From Methylomarinum sp964397365 (GTDB lineage Bacteria > Pseudomonadota > Gammaproteobacteria > Methylococcales > Methylomonadaceae), in NCBI GenBank assembly GCA_964397365.1, contig CAYNIU010000040.1, forward strand, positions 1-19,054: a stretch of DNA of 19,054 nucleotides, given 5' to 3'. The notes under the pieces were generated by a model. That model was not told where the DNA came from, did no database searches, and saw only the letters and a program-made list of their open reading frames with translations. Made by a program: the position numbers and the translations under genes. The first letter of the stretch is position 1. Every line of letters begins with the position of its first letter. Below are positions 1 to 7,325 of this stretch, piece by piece.

Positions 1-762
1 ACGTTGCAGGCAAAAGTACTGGTGGCTGCAGATGGCGGACAATCCCGGGTCAGGCTGGCGGTGGGGCTAGGTGTCACCAGTTGGGATTATGAACAACATG
101 CGCTGGTGATCTATGTGGAGACTGACTATCCACAACAGGATATTACCTGGCAACGTTTTGTACCGAGCGGTCCGCAGGCTTTTTTACCTTTAACTGGTCA
201 TTATGGTTCTATTGTTTGGTATAACTCGCCTGATGAGGTCAGACGATTAAAATCATTAAATGCTGATGAGTTGATTGCGGAATTGACAACGACTTTTCCG
301 GATTGTCTGGGCAAGATCAATAAAGTATTGGGTATGGCCAGTTTTCCGCTGAAAAGACAACATGCCCAGCACTATGTCAAGCCCGGTGCGGTTTTGGTCG
401 GTGATGCAGCGCATATGATCAACCCACTGGCCGGACAGGGCGTTAATATTGGTTTGCTCGATGCGGCAGCACTGGTCGAAGTGCTAATTGATGCCGATAA
501 CAACGGTGAAAACATTGCTGATGTAGCGGTGTTAAAACGTTATGAATCCATGCGTCGCAGTGAGAATCTGAAAATGATGACGGTGATGGATTTATTTTAT
601 CGTTTTTTTAGTAATGATGTTTTACCCGTCAAGTTTTTCAGAAATATGGGGTTGGGTTTGGCTGAGCGGATTAAACCGGCCAAAAATAAAATAATGCGGG
701 CCGCTATGGGTCTGGACGGTAAATTACCTAGGTTGGCATGTGCTAAAAAGTTGGATTTATAA
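1..762 (+). CDS. ubiF: UbiF/UbiH-family FAD-dependent hydroxylase, 3' part
   Basis: This is the C-terminal part of a flavoprotein monooxygenase of the UbiH/UbiF/VisC (COQ6) family, which hydroxylates the aromatic ring of ubiquinone precursors using FAD, NAD(P)H and O2 at the inner membrane. The frame is open to the window edge, so the N-terminal Rossmann GxGxxG part is missing. Visible family marks are the DG motif (ADGGQSRVR near the left edge) and the FAD-binding GD motif GDAAHMINPLAGQGVN (from base 400). The tail, with VLKRYESMRR, MDLFYRFFSND and FFRNMGLGLAER, resembles UbiF (the 2-octaprenyl-3-methyl-6-methoxy-benzoquinol hydroxylase) more than UbiH or UbiI; that subfamily choice rests on remembered sequence. 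The next gene is 280 bases downstream and unrelated, so this is probably the end of a transcription unit, although I see no clear terminator. Confidence 0.8.
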   Translation, partial: TLQAKVLVAADGGQSRVRLAVGLGVTSWDYEQHALVIYVETDYPQQDITWQRFVPSGPQAFLPLTGHYGSIVWYNSPDEVRRLKSLNADELIAELTTTFPDCLGKINKVLGMASFPLKRQHAQHYVKPGAVLVGDAAHMINPLAGQGVNIGLLDAAALVEVLIDADNNGENIADVAVLKRYESMRRSENLKMMTVMDLFYRFFSNDVLPVKFFRNMGLGLAERIKPAKNKIMRAAMGLDGKLPRLACAKKLDL

Positions 763-1042
763 TGGTTCAGATAAGAGCTGTTGTTGGTGTCGGCTATATA
801 AAGAGTCTTTTTATTGTCGTCACGGTTGGCTCACGGCAGTAGATGTTTGCCGAAGGAGGTAAGCAATAGAAAGTGAGGATGTACGGAAATTACGGCTAGA
901 AAATACTTGTTTAGGAGCGTGTGACAATAATATTCTGGCTATTGATCCAGTGCGCATTTTTCATATCTGAAGGATATAAAAAGCTGGAAAATATTATTTT
1001 TTGGGCTAATGTTAATCAGGTATTCGACTTTGGTAGAAGGCT
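763..1042. other. intergenic stretch with an orphan Shine-Dalgarno sequence
   Basis: No gene is supported here. The one striking element is a near-perfect ribosome-binding sequence, AAGGAGGT, at 853-860, which is not followed by a sensible gene. The nearest start downstream (GTG at 873) gives only 8 codons. The frame open from 863 to about 970 has no ATG, GTG or TTG at usable spacing, only ATA at 866. This could be a decayed small gene or chance. No convincing promoter for the PilZ gene and no clear terminator for the preceding gene were found. Confidence 0.4.
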
Positions 1043-1441
1043 ATGGAAAAAAGAATTTATCCTCGTGTAGAGGCTGATTTTCCAGCGGTGATTGCAAATG
1101 AAGAGGGTTTGCGTTTCAGTGTGGTAGCCCGGGAGACATCCTGTGAAGGGTTAAGTGTGGAATGCAATACAATCGAAAGAAATCTGGTTACCCCGGGGGG
1201 GAGTTTTGTTCGTAACGGCAAGCCTGTGGAATTATATGTCTGGATTGAGTTGCCTGTTGAAACAGGAGGGACAGATAAAATAAAGGTTCGTTGTCATGTG
1301 ACATTTTCTCGTAGGATCGCCAATGATAAATGTAAAATTGGTATGCGTTATATGGATATGGAACAAAATGCCTACGAGAAGCTGATTCGCTTCATTGAAT
1401 TATCAATGACGTCAAATAATCATCAGCAGGTTTTTGATTAA
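1043..1441 (+). CDS. PilZ-like domain protein, single domain
   Basis: A 132-residue soluble protein that looks like a stand-alone PilZ domain, the family that commonly senses the second messenger cyclic di-GMP. The N-terminus KRIYPRVE (residues 3-10) carries an RxxxR motif (R4, R8). About 25 residues later ETSCEGLS (31-38) sits where the second half of the ligand motif, (D/N)xSxxG, is expected, but with Glu in the first position. Strand-rich sequence follows, with YVWIELPV, the KVRCHVTFSRRI strand and CKIGMRYMDM, then a C-terminal helix, as in PilZ folds. AGAAGG lies just before the ATG at close spacing. The gene converges on glnD with only 11 bases between the two stops. Ligand binding is unproven and the output pathway (motility, exopolysaccharide or other) cannot be told from context. 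Confidence 0.7.
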   Translation: MEKRIYPRVEADFPAVIANEEGLRFSVVARETSCEGLSVECNTIERNLVTPGGSFVRNGKPVELYVWIELPVETGGTDKIKVRCHVTFSRRIANDKCKIGMRYMDMEQNAYEKLIRFIELSMTSNNHQQVFD

Positions 1442-1442
1442 C

Positions 1443-1467
1443 AAAAAACAGGCTACTCCCCCAGTAG
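1443..1467 (-). terminator. possible intrinsic terminator of glnD
   Basis: On the minus strand a 5-bp stem (CTACT / AGTAG, 1463-1467 with 1453-1457) with a five-base loop overlaps the last codons of glnD. It is followed after four bases by six T residues (1448-1443). The stem is short, so this is a weak candidate, but its place at a convergent junction fits. Confidence 0.35.
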
Positions 1468-4095
1468 TTCCAGTAATCTCGTTTCTAATGTGTTTAATGT
1501 GGTGGCATCGGTAATGGCTTGTGAATCTTTGTTGCTAATATAAAACATATCTTCCACTCGGCTGCCAATGGTGGTGATTTTAGCGTTATGCAGTTGAATG
1601 TCCTGTTCTTTGAATGCCTGTCCGATAATGGATAACAAACCGGCCCGGTCTGTTGTAATCAATTCCAGGATGGTGTGTTTGTGGAGTGGGTCGTCCAGAT
1701 ATGAGATTCGCGTTTTAATGGGGAAATGGCGAGCCTGTCGGGATTGTTTGTGAATATTTTTCTGGGTTTTTAATTGTTTTGATAAAAGATTGTTGCGTAA
1801 CGATGTGGCAATATGAAGTTCTCTAAACAAGTCGTCAATAGCTTCTCCTGATTGTTCCAGAATCTGGAAACTGTTTAAAACATATTGGTTGCTCGTTGTG
1901 ATAATTCGTGCATCCAGAATGGTCAAGCCCAGGTGATCGAGAGTAGCAGTGCAAATGGAAAATACCAAGGCTTCGTTTTTGGCATAGATGAAAACCTCAG
2001 CGCTGCCACGTTGATTATGTGGGCGTAATAAAACCAGAGGAAAATCTTCGGATTTTGATGCTGCAATGGCTATGGTATGCCAGGCGATTTCATCGGCTGA
2101 ATAACGTAGGAAATAGTTATCATCATTCAGATGCTGCCAGCATTGATCAATGCTGCTTCTGGATATGCCCAGCCTGTTTAATACCGCCAGTGTTTCTTTT
2201 TTGTTGTCCTTAAGTCTTTCAGAGCGGATAACAGGATTTTGCAGACCCCGGTGTAATGCGCTGTGTGTGGCAATATAAAGTTCTTTTAATAATGAATCCT
2301 TCCAGGAGTTCCACAATTCCGGGTTGGTAGCGCGAATATCGGCAACGGTTAACAGATAAAGGTAGTTTAAATACTTAATGCTGCCGACATGCAAAGCAAA
2401 TTCGTGAATGACAGCCGGGTCGCTGATGTCTTTTTTTTGCGCTGTGGTAGACATTAACAGGTGGTTACGAACCAACCAGGTTATCAATTTGGTGTCGGGT
2501 TCTGACAAATTATGTTGTTGGCAGAATTCACGGGCAATGCCTTCACCGAGTACGGAATGGTTACCGCCTTTGCCTTTGGCGATGTCATGAAATAAGCCGG
2601 CAATGTACAAAACGTCAGGTTTGGGAATCAATAAAAAGATATTGTTGCAAAAAGGGAGTTCATTGTTGTGTTTTTCCAGTGAAAAACGGCGTAAATTACG
2701 GATAACAAAAAGGGTGTGTTCATCTACGGTATAAATGTGGAATAAATCATATTGCATACGCGCCACAATATTGGCAAAGCAGGGTAAATAGGCCGCTAAA
2801 ATGCCATACCGGTTCATTCGTCGTAATTGATGGGTGATGCCTCTTGGTTGACAGAGGATTTCCATAAAAAGCCGGTTGGCTTTTTTATTGTTTCTGAAAG
2901 CATCATCAATCAGATGCAGGTTTTTTCGAATTAAGCGTATGGTTGTTGCTCTGATACCTTTTAAAGATGGACTTTGTTGGAGTAATAAAAAGACTTCCAG
3001 TAATGCCAGTGAGTTATTTTGAAAAACATCTTTGCTGCTGGCTGCCAGATAGCCGTTGATAACCGAAAAATCTGCAGTGATTGGTGTTGCTTTGCGTTTT
3101 TTATGGGTTTTTATAAAGCGCTCATCAAACAATTGCAGGAGCATTTCATTTAATCGTTCAATACCTACGACCGTTTTAAAATAATATTGCATGAATTGTT
3201 CAACATCGGCTTGGTGCTTACTGTTCAGAAAGCCAAATTGTTCGGCGAGGTCGCGTTGATAATCAAACAGCAAGCGATCTTCGCAACGTCCGGTTAAGGT
3301 ATGTAATGCAAATCTAAGACGCCACAATATATCTCTTGCTTTGATCAGATCATCATATTCAGAGGCTGGCATGAATTTGTATTTGATAAGCTCTCTGAGG
3401 GTTTGTGAATGATAATGACGTTTAAATACCCAGGAAATAATTTGCAAGTCCCTTAAGCCGCCGGGACCCTCTTTGATATTCGGCTCCAGATTATATGCGG
3501 TGTCATGGAATTTACTGTAGCGTTGTTTTTGTTCTTCCATTTTCGCCAGGAAAAAGGCTTCGGAAGGCCAGAGCTGATCACTGGAAATTTCCTGTTTTAA
3601 ATGCGTGGCTAATTCTTGATTTCCCGCGATAAGTCTCATTTCCATCAGGCTGGTGATAATAGTTTGGTCTTCATTGGATTTTTCAATGCAATCAGCAATG
3701 CTGCGAACCGACAAGCCGGGTTTTAATCCTATATCCCAGAGGAAATTACTGAATTTTGACAGGGGTTCGCGAAAATTATCGTCACCGTTGTTATGTAAGA
3801 GTATGACAATGTCAATGTCAGAATGTGGAAACAATTCATTGCGACCATAACCGCCAGTAGCAATCAAACTGTGTGTCGATGCATGAGTCTTTAAAAAATG
3901 CTGCCAGCCGATGGACAGAATCTCATCAATAAATGCTGATTTTTCAAGCAGTAACTGTTGTGGAGAGCTTTGGGGATTGAATTTCAGCTTGAGCTGTTTG
4001 TTTTTGTCGCTAATGGCGTTTTTGAACAAGGATATTGTGTTGTTTTTGCTGAAATAGCCTGAAAATTGATTGTTTTTTGACATGTTTCCGGTCAC
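1453..4095 (-). CDS. glnD: bifunctional PII uridylyltransferase / uridylyl-removing enzyme GlnD
   Basis: GlnD is the cytoplasmic glutamine sensor of nitrogen control. It uridylylates PII proteins (GlnB/GlnK) when glutamine is low and removes UMP when it is high. The 880-residue length is close to that of E. coli GlnD. The nucleotidyltransferase signature GGYGRNELFPHSDID is at residues 81-95. An EGPGGLRDLQ segment (209-218) typical of the family follows. The HD-type uridylyl-removing centre, GLFHDIAKGKGGNHS, has H503-D504. Two ACT domains close the protein, at roughly 695-760 and 813-875 (for example ITTDRAGLLSIIGQAF in the second). The chosen ATG overlaps the map stop by 4 bases, indicating translational coupling. 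A second ATG four codons later, behind CCGGAAAC, is also possible. All catalytic motifs look intact. Confidence 0.97.
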   Translation of the reverse strand: MTGNMSKNNQFSGYFSKNNTISLFKNAISDKNKQLKLKFNPQSSPQQLLLEKSAFIDEILSIGWQHFLKTHASTHSLIATGGYGRNELFPHSDIDIVILLHNNGDDNFREPLSKFSNFLWDIGLKPGLSVRSIADCIEKSNEDQTIITSLMEMRLIAGNQELATHLKQEISSDQLWPSEAFFLAKMEEQKQRYSKFHDTAYNLEPNIKEGPGGLRDLQIISWVFKRHYHSQTLRELIKYKFMPASEYDDLIKARDILWRLRFALHTLTGRCEDRLLFDYQRDLAEQFGFLNSKHQADVEQFMQYYFKTVVGIERLNEMLLQLFDERFIKTHKKRKATPITADFSVINGYLAASSKDVFQNNSLALLEVFLLLQQSPSLKGIRATTIRLIRKNLHLIDDAFRNNKKANRLFMEILCQPRGITHQLRRMNRYGILAAYLPCFANIVARMQYDLFHIYTVDEHTLFVIRNLRRFSLEKHNNELPFCNNIFLLIPKPDVLYIAGLFHDIAKGKGGNHSVLGEGIAREFCQQHNLSEPDTKLITWLVRNHLLMSTTAQKKDISDPAVIHEFALHVGSIKYLNYLYLLTVADIRATNPELWNSWKDSLLKELYIATHSALHRGLQNPVIRSERLKDNKKETLAVLNRLGISRSSIDQCWQHLNDDNYFLRYSADEIAWHTIAIAASKSEDFPLVLLRPHNQRGSAEVFIYAKNEALVFSICTATLDHLGLTILDARIITTSNQYVLNSFQILEQSGEAIDDLFRELHIATSLRNNLLSKQLKTQKNIHKQSRQARHFPIKTRISYLDDPLHKHTILELITTDRAGLLSIIGQAFKEQDIQLHNAKITTIGSRVEDMFYISNKDSQAITDATTLNTLETRLLELLGE

Positions 4096-4856
4096 ATTTC
4101 TTCCTGGCGTAAAGTCAGAATTTCATAGCCGCTATCAGTAACCAGAATGGTGTGCTCCCATTGAGCTGACAAGCTTCTGTCTTTGGTAACGGCCGTCCAG
4201 CCATCTTTTAACACTTTCATGTGACGCTTGCCGATATTGAGCATGGGTTCTATAGTGAATATCATTCCAGACTCAAGCGTCTCGCCTTCGCCGGGTTTGC
4301 CAAAATGCATAACATGTGGGTCTTCATGAAAGTTTTTACCTATACCATGACCACAGAATTCTCTGACTACTGAATAGCGGTTTGATTCAGCATGTTTTTG
4401 GATGGCGTGTCCGATGTCGCCTAATGTAGCGCCTGGTTTGACTTGTTCAATTCCTAAAAACATTGATTCCCGGGTGACTTTCACCAGTCTTTTGGCGTGT
4501 GCAGAAACATTGCCGACACAAAACATTTTACTGGTGTCGCCATGATAGTCATTTTTAATGACGGTGATGTCGATATTGACAATATCACCATTTTTCAGTT
4601 TTTTTTCACTAGGAATACCGTGACAGATTTGTTGATTAATCGAGGTGCAAATTGATTTGGGAAAACCGCGGTAATTTAACGGTGCCGGAATGGCATTTTG
4701 TTCATTAACGATAAAATCATGACACAATTGATCAAGATAGTTAGTTGTAACGCCTGCGGTGACATAGGGTGCGATCATTTCCAGAACTTCGGCTGCCAGT
4801 TTTCCGGCAATCCGCATTTTTTCTATTTCATCGGCCGATTTAATTTGAATGCTCAT
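4092..4856 (-). CDS. map: type I methionine aminopeptidase
   Basis: Map removes the initiator methionine from nascent proteins as they leave the ribosome. The 254-residue length is normal for the short bacterial type Ia enzyme with no N-terminal extension. The metal and active-site motifs are present: CHGIPS, NIDITVIKNDYHGDTS with the two metal-binding aspartates, FCGHGIGKNFHEDP with the metal histidine, FTIEPM with a metal glutamate, and QWEHTILV with the last glutamate. It is the first gene of a map-glnD unit and stands divergent to rpsB, a conserved gammaproteobacterial arrangement that puts it beside the translation genes. The ATG is fixed by homology (MSIQIKSADEIEKMR is a normal Map N-terminus); its ribosome binding site is weak. 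Confidence 0.97.
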   Translation of the reverse strand: MSIQIKSADEIEKMRIAGKLAAEVLEMIAPYVTAGVTTNYLDQLCHDFIVNEQNAIPAPLNYRGFPKSICTSINQQICHGIPSEKKLKNGDIVNIDITVIKNDYHGDTSKMFCVGNVSAHAKRLVKVTRESMFLGIEQVKPGATLGDIGHAIQKHAESNRYSVVREFCGHGIGKNFHEDPHVMHFGKPGEGETLESGMIFTIEPMLNIGKRHMKVLKDGWTAVTKDRSLSAQWEHTILVTDSGYEILTLRQEEM

Positions 4857-4938
4857 GAATCTCGTAGGTTAGATGTTTTGGGTAAAATTCCCAGCCCTTC
4901 AGAGTTTCCATGTTAAATCTGAGTATGGAAGACTCCGG

Positions 4939-4967
4939 GCTATATTGCTTAAAGATAACTATATCAA
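4939..4967 (-). promoter_or_regulatory. candidate sigma70 promoter for map-glnD
   Basis: On the minus strand TTGATA (4967-4962) is followed, after a 17-base spacer, by TATAGC (4944-4939). The spacing is ideal, the -35 is good and the -10 is moderate. It lies about 85 bases upstream of the map start and points the right way. Read by eye only. Confidence 0.4.
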
Positions 4968-4990
4968 AAATCTGTTTGTCAGGCTCGGTG

Positions 4991-5019
4991 TTGTTGTGAA
5001 AGTGAAATCATGGTATAAA
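4991..5019 (+). promoter_or_regulatory. candidate sigma70 promoter for rpsB
   Basis: TTGTTG (4991-4996), a 17-base spacer and TATAAA (5014-5019) preceded by TGG make a strong-looking promoter. Transcription from about 5026 would give a leader of roughly 190 bases before rpsB. A long leader fits the known S2-mediated autoregulation of rpsB in Gammaproteobacteria. Confidence 0.55.
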
Positions 5020-5059
5020 GGCAAGTTCATTTTTTGATTAATACTCACACTTGTCGTCA

Positions 5060-5084
5060 CGGTTGATAGGGTGCCGGTTGATAG
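5060..5084 (+). repeat. 10-base direct repeat in the rpsB leader
   Basis: CGGTTGATAG occurs twice, at 5060-5069 and 5075-5084, with a 15-base period, inside the presumed untranslated leader of rpsB and immediately before the ribosome binding site of the small frame at 5098. Function unknown; it may be a structural or protein-binding element, or chance. Confidence 0.5.
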
Positions 5085-5097
5085 ATCAAGGATAAAC

Positions 5098-5205
5098 ATG
5101 AAAAAATTTCTTTCGGGTTTGTTTTTGATTGGATTAGTAAGTCGGTTTTCAGGCGGGGCAGGTGGAGGCGTAACCCGATTCCGGAAATATTTCGGAAAAT
5201 TTTAG
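5098..5205 (+). CDS. possible 35-residue leader peptide before rpsB
   Basis: A short frame starts with ATG at 5098, five bases after AAGGA (5088-5092), and ends in TAG at 5203-5205. That stop lies inside the AGGAG ribosome binding site (5204-5208) of rpsB, ten bases before the rpsB ATG. The product would be small and basic: MKKFLSGLFLIGLV is a positively charged start plus hydrophobic stretch, then a glycine-rich turn, then a basic aromatic tail ending in RKYFGKF. It could be a small membrane or leader peptide whose translation controls access to the rpsB start. It could equally be an accidental frame in a structured leader RNA, since S2 itself is known to bind this region in relatives. I do not recognise a family. 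Confidence 0.35.
   Translation: MKKFLSGLFLIGLVSRFSGGAGGGVTRFRKYFGKF
5179..5197 (+). promoter_or_regulatory. hairpin just upstream of the rpsB ribosome binding site
   Basis: TTCCG (5179-5183) pairs with CGGAA (5193-5197), and the AT-rich loop can add partial pairing. It ends six bases before the AGGAG of rpsB, a typical position for a translational control element such as an S2 protein-binding site. Structure inferred by eye. Confidence 0.4.
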
Positions 5206-5215
5206 GAGAAAATTA

Positions 5216-5965
5216 ATGGCAGCAGTGTCAATGCGTCAAATGTTAGAAGCCGGTGTTCATTTTGGGCATCAAACTCGTTACTGGAATCCGAAAATGGCTT
5301 CTTATCTGTTCGGAGCCCGTAACAAAATTCATATTATCGACTTGGAACAGACTCTCCCAATGTTTAATGATGCTATGAATTATTTGGGACAAATGACCGC
5401 AAACAAAGGGAATATCCTGTTTGTCGGTACTAAAAAAGCAGCGCGTAAAGCAGTTGCTGAAGAAGCGAAACGTTGTGGTATGCCGTATGTGAATCATCGT
5501 TGGTTAGGGGGTATGCTGACAAATTTTAAGACGATCAAAAAATCCATTAATCGTTTAAAAGAACTGGAAGCAATGAAGGCGGATGGCACCTTGTATCAAC
5601 GTTTTAACAAGAAAGAAGCGCTGGGAATGGAACGCGAGCTTGAAAAGCTTGAGCGCAGTCTGGGTGGTATAAAAGACATGAAAGGCACCCCTGATGTTGT
5701 GTTCGTCCTTGATGTCGGCTATGAAAAAAATGCCATTATGGAGGCTAAAAAACTGGGAATTCCTGTTGTAGCGGTAGTTGATTCCAATAATTCACCTGAC
5801 AATGTTGATTATGTCATTCCGGGTAATGACGATTCCATTCGGGCTGTAAAGCTGTATTGTCAGGCCGTATCAGCAGCAATTTTGGAAGCCAAATCAGTGA
5901 TTCAGGGAGCCTCAGCAAAAGCAGATGATTTTGTTGAAGAAGTTGAAGTTGAAGCTGAAGAATAA
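5216..5965 (+). CDS. rpsB: 30S ribosomal protein S2
   Basis: S2 is a late-assembling protein of the small ribosomal subunit that helps bind S1. At 249 residues it has the usual length. Diagnostic stretches are MRQMLEAGVHFGHQTRYWNP at the start, GARNKIHIIDLEQT, FVGTKKAA, YVNHRWLGGMLTNF, and DVVFVLDVGYEKNAIMEAKK followed by GIPVVAVVDSNNSPD. The C-terminus is acidic (EEVEVEAEE), as in proteobacterial S2. AGGAG seven bases before the ATG sets the start. It is followed by tsf as in nearly all bacteria, but a strong terminator lies between them, so tsf expression from this promoter depends on read-through. Confidence 0.98.
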   Translation: MAAVSMRQMLEAGVHFGHQTRYWNPKMASYLFGARNKIHIIDLEQTLPMFNDAMNYLGQMTANKGNILFVGTKKAARKAVAEEAKRCGMPYVNHRWLGGMLTNFKTIKKSINRLKELEAMKADGTLYQRFNKKEALGMERELEKLERSLGGIKDMKGTPDVVFVLDVGYEKNAIMEAKKLGIPVVAVVDSNNSPDNVDYVIPGNDDSIRAVKLYCQAVSAAILEAKSVIQGASAKADDFVEEVEVEAEE

Positions 5966-6323
5966 TTACCACTGCTTTGCATAGATGTTTTTGATGCAGA
6001 GTTAAGAAATGGGAACGACTTGGGTATTGGGGCGTAGTTTTTTGTTTGTATTTAAAGTCAGTCTGAGGTCTGAAACAGGTGTCAGACGGTCAGGGAGTCA
6101 TAGGCCGGATTTGTGGCACTTACAAATTTTAAGTGACGCTTGAATGTGCAAGTAGAACCGAATACAGGTCTTTTTTAAACGCCTCCTTTGTGAGGCGTTT
6201 TTTTAGTTAAGGAACGCACACGAAATAACCTGGACAAATTTCCGTGCAGGCGGGGTGACCGCATCTGTAAAATTACCCGGGGTATTTTTTGCGCGTTCTT
6301 AAGAATAAAGAGGAAATAAGATA
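5966..6323. other. rpsB-tsf intergenic region
   Basis: These 358 bases hold the intrinsic terminator annotated separately, plus a weaker inverted repeat before it (GTCTGA 6068-6073 with TCAGAC 6082-6087). After the terminator there are about 120 bases before tsf, with a small palindrome TTCTTAAGAA near 6295-6304. I could not find a convincing separate tsf promoter by eye. A 44-codon frame at 6009-6143 has only a weak ribosome binding site and is not called. Confidence 0.6.
6177..6204 (+). terminator. intrinsic terminator between rpsB and tsf
   Basis: AAACGCCTC (6177-6185) pairs perfectly with GAGGCGTTT (6192-6200) around a six-base loop and runs into seven T residues (6198-6204). A run of T before the left arm gives the minus strand an A run before the hairpin, not a terminator of its own. 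It probably attenuates transcription from rpsB into tsf, matching the known excess of S2 mRNA 5' regions in related organisms. Confidence 0.9.
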
Positions 6324-7202
6324 ATGAGTATTACTGCCGCAATGGTTAAGGAATTACGTGAAAGAACGGGTTCTGGAATGATGGAATGCAAAAAAGCCTT
6401 GGTTGAAGCAAAGGGCGATATGGAAACAGCCATTGAGAATATGCGTAAATCAGGACTGGCAAAGGCCGATAAAAAATCCGGTCGTACAGCAGCTGAAGGT
6501 GTTGTTGGCGCCAAGGTTTCTGATGATGAAAAAACTGTTGCCATGGTTGATGTGAACTGTGAAACAGATTTTGTTGCCAAAGGTGATGACTTTGTAAATT
6601 TTGTTAACGATATTACTGATGCTTTGCTAACAGCAGATGTTGAAAGCAACGAACAATTACTGGCCATGAAATTGGCCAGTGGTGAAACGGTTGATGAAAC
6701 GCGTCGCGCATTGATTGCCAAGCTGGGTGAAAATATCACTATCAGACGGTTTGTCAAATATACTGCTGACGGTGGTAATGCTTGCTATCTGCATGGTAGC
6801 AAAATTGGCGTTATTGTCGAGCTGGCTAAAAATGATGCCGAATTGGGCAAAGATGTAGCAATGCATATTGCAGCGATTAATCCTGCTTATGTTTCTGATA
6901 ATGAAGTGCCGGCTGAAGCAATTGAAAAAGAAAAAGAAATCTTTACCGCTCAAGCATTGGAAAGTGGAAAGCCCGCTGAAATCATTGAAAAAATGATTAC
7001 CGGACGAATCAAGAAATTTCTGGCGGAAATTACTTTGACAGGTCAGGCGTTTATTAAAGACGATAAATTAACAGTGGGTAAGTTGTTAAAATCAAAAGAC
7101 AACTCAGTAATTCGCTTTGCCCGTTATGAGGTTGGGGAAGGGATCGAAAAGAAAGAAGAAAATTTTGCCGAAGAAGTGATGGCGCAAGTCAGAGGCGGAT
7201 AA
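6324..7202 (+). CDS. tsf: translation elongation factor Ts
   Basis: EF-Ts is the guanine nucleotide exchange factor that regenerates EF-Tu-GTP. The 292-residue length is typical of the long proteobacterial form. The N-terminal UBA-like domain shows MVKELRERTGSGMMECKKAL (residues 7-26), and the nucleotide-exchange TDFV motif (T81-D82-F83-V84) follows VNCE. The two core subdomains and a coiled segment (ITGRIKKFLAEITLTGQ) follow, and the end VMAQVRGG is as expected. AGAGGA precedes the ATG by nine bases. It lies between two strong terminators, so it probably depends on read-through from rpsB or on a weak promoter of its own. Confidence 0.98.
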   Translation: MSITAAMVKELRERTGSGMMECKKALVEAKGDMETAIENMRKSGLAKADKKSGRTAAEGVVGAKVSDDEKTVAMVDVNCETDFVAKGDDFVNFVNDITDALLTADVESNEQLLAMKLASGETVDETRRALIAKLGENITIRRFVKYTADGGNACYLHGSKIGVIVELAKNDAELGKDVAMHIAAINPAYVSDNEVPAEAIEKEKEIFTAQALESGKPAEIIEKMITGRIKKFLAEITLTGQAFIKDDKLTVGKLLKSKDNSVIRFARYEVGEGIEKKEENFAEEVMAQVRGG

Positions 7203-7209
7203 CGCTGAG

Positions 7210-7234
7210 AAACCCGGTGTAAACCGGGTTTTTT
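7210..7234 (+). terminator. intrinsic terminator after tsf
   Basis: AAACCCGG (7210-7217) pairs with CCGGGTTT (7224-7231) across a six-base loop and ends in six T residues (7229-7234). It begins seven bases after the tsf stop and separates the rpsB-tsf unit from the pyrH unit. Confidence 0.92.
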
Positions 7235-7296
7235 GTGCATCGATGTAAACTCCGTACGGACTAACCAATTGGTGTGGAGTGATAAGATCGGATCAG

Positions 7297-7325
7297 GAGT
7301 ATAACCAAACTGTGGAGTTATACTC
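7297..7325. promoter_or_regulatory. 9-bp inverted repeat in the pyrH upstream region, possible operator
   Basis: GAGTATAAC (7297-7305) and GTTATACTC (7317-7325) are perfect inverted copies around an 11-base spacer, 81 bases before the pyrH ATG. The right arm contains TATACT (7319-7324), a good -10 box, though no matching -35 is visible 16-18 bases upstream. No T run follows, so it is not a terminator. It may be an operator over a promoter or an mRNA hairpin. GGAGT occurs four times within about 95 bases here, including two TGTGGAGT copies at 7273-7280 and 7311-7318. Confidence 0.45.

Noticed and set aside
1195..1201. G7 run inside the PilZ-like gene as a possible phase-variation tract
   Set aside because: The reading frame is intact and seven G residues is short for contingency loci; nothing else suggests switching.
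2430..2440. A8 tract (minus strand) inside glnD as a possible slippage site
   Set aside because: The frame is intact across it and continues into normal GlnD sequence; eight A residues without other signals is weak evidence for programmed slippage.
814..5065. TTGTCGTCACGGTTG occurs at 814-828 and again at 5051-5065
   Set aside because: A single 15-base match within 19 kb over both strands is not far from chance expectation, and the flanks do not match.
6009..6143. 44-codon frame in the rpsB-tsf gap
   Set aside because: Only a weak ribosome binding site, no recognisable features, and it lies in a probable attenuator region where chance frames are expected.
6299..6757. 152-codon minus-strand frame opposite tsf
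   Set aside because: It lies antisense to a certain gene (EF-Ts), has serine-rich low-complexity content typical of a mirrored coding frame, and shows no family motif.
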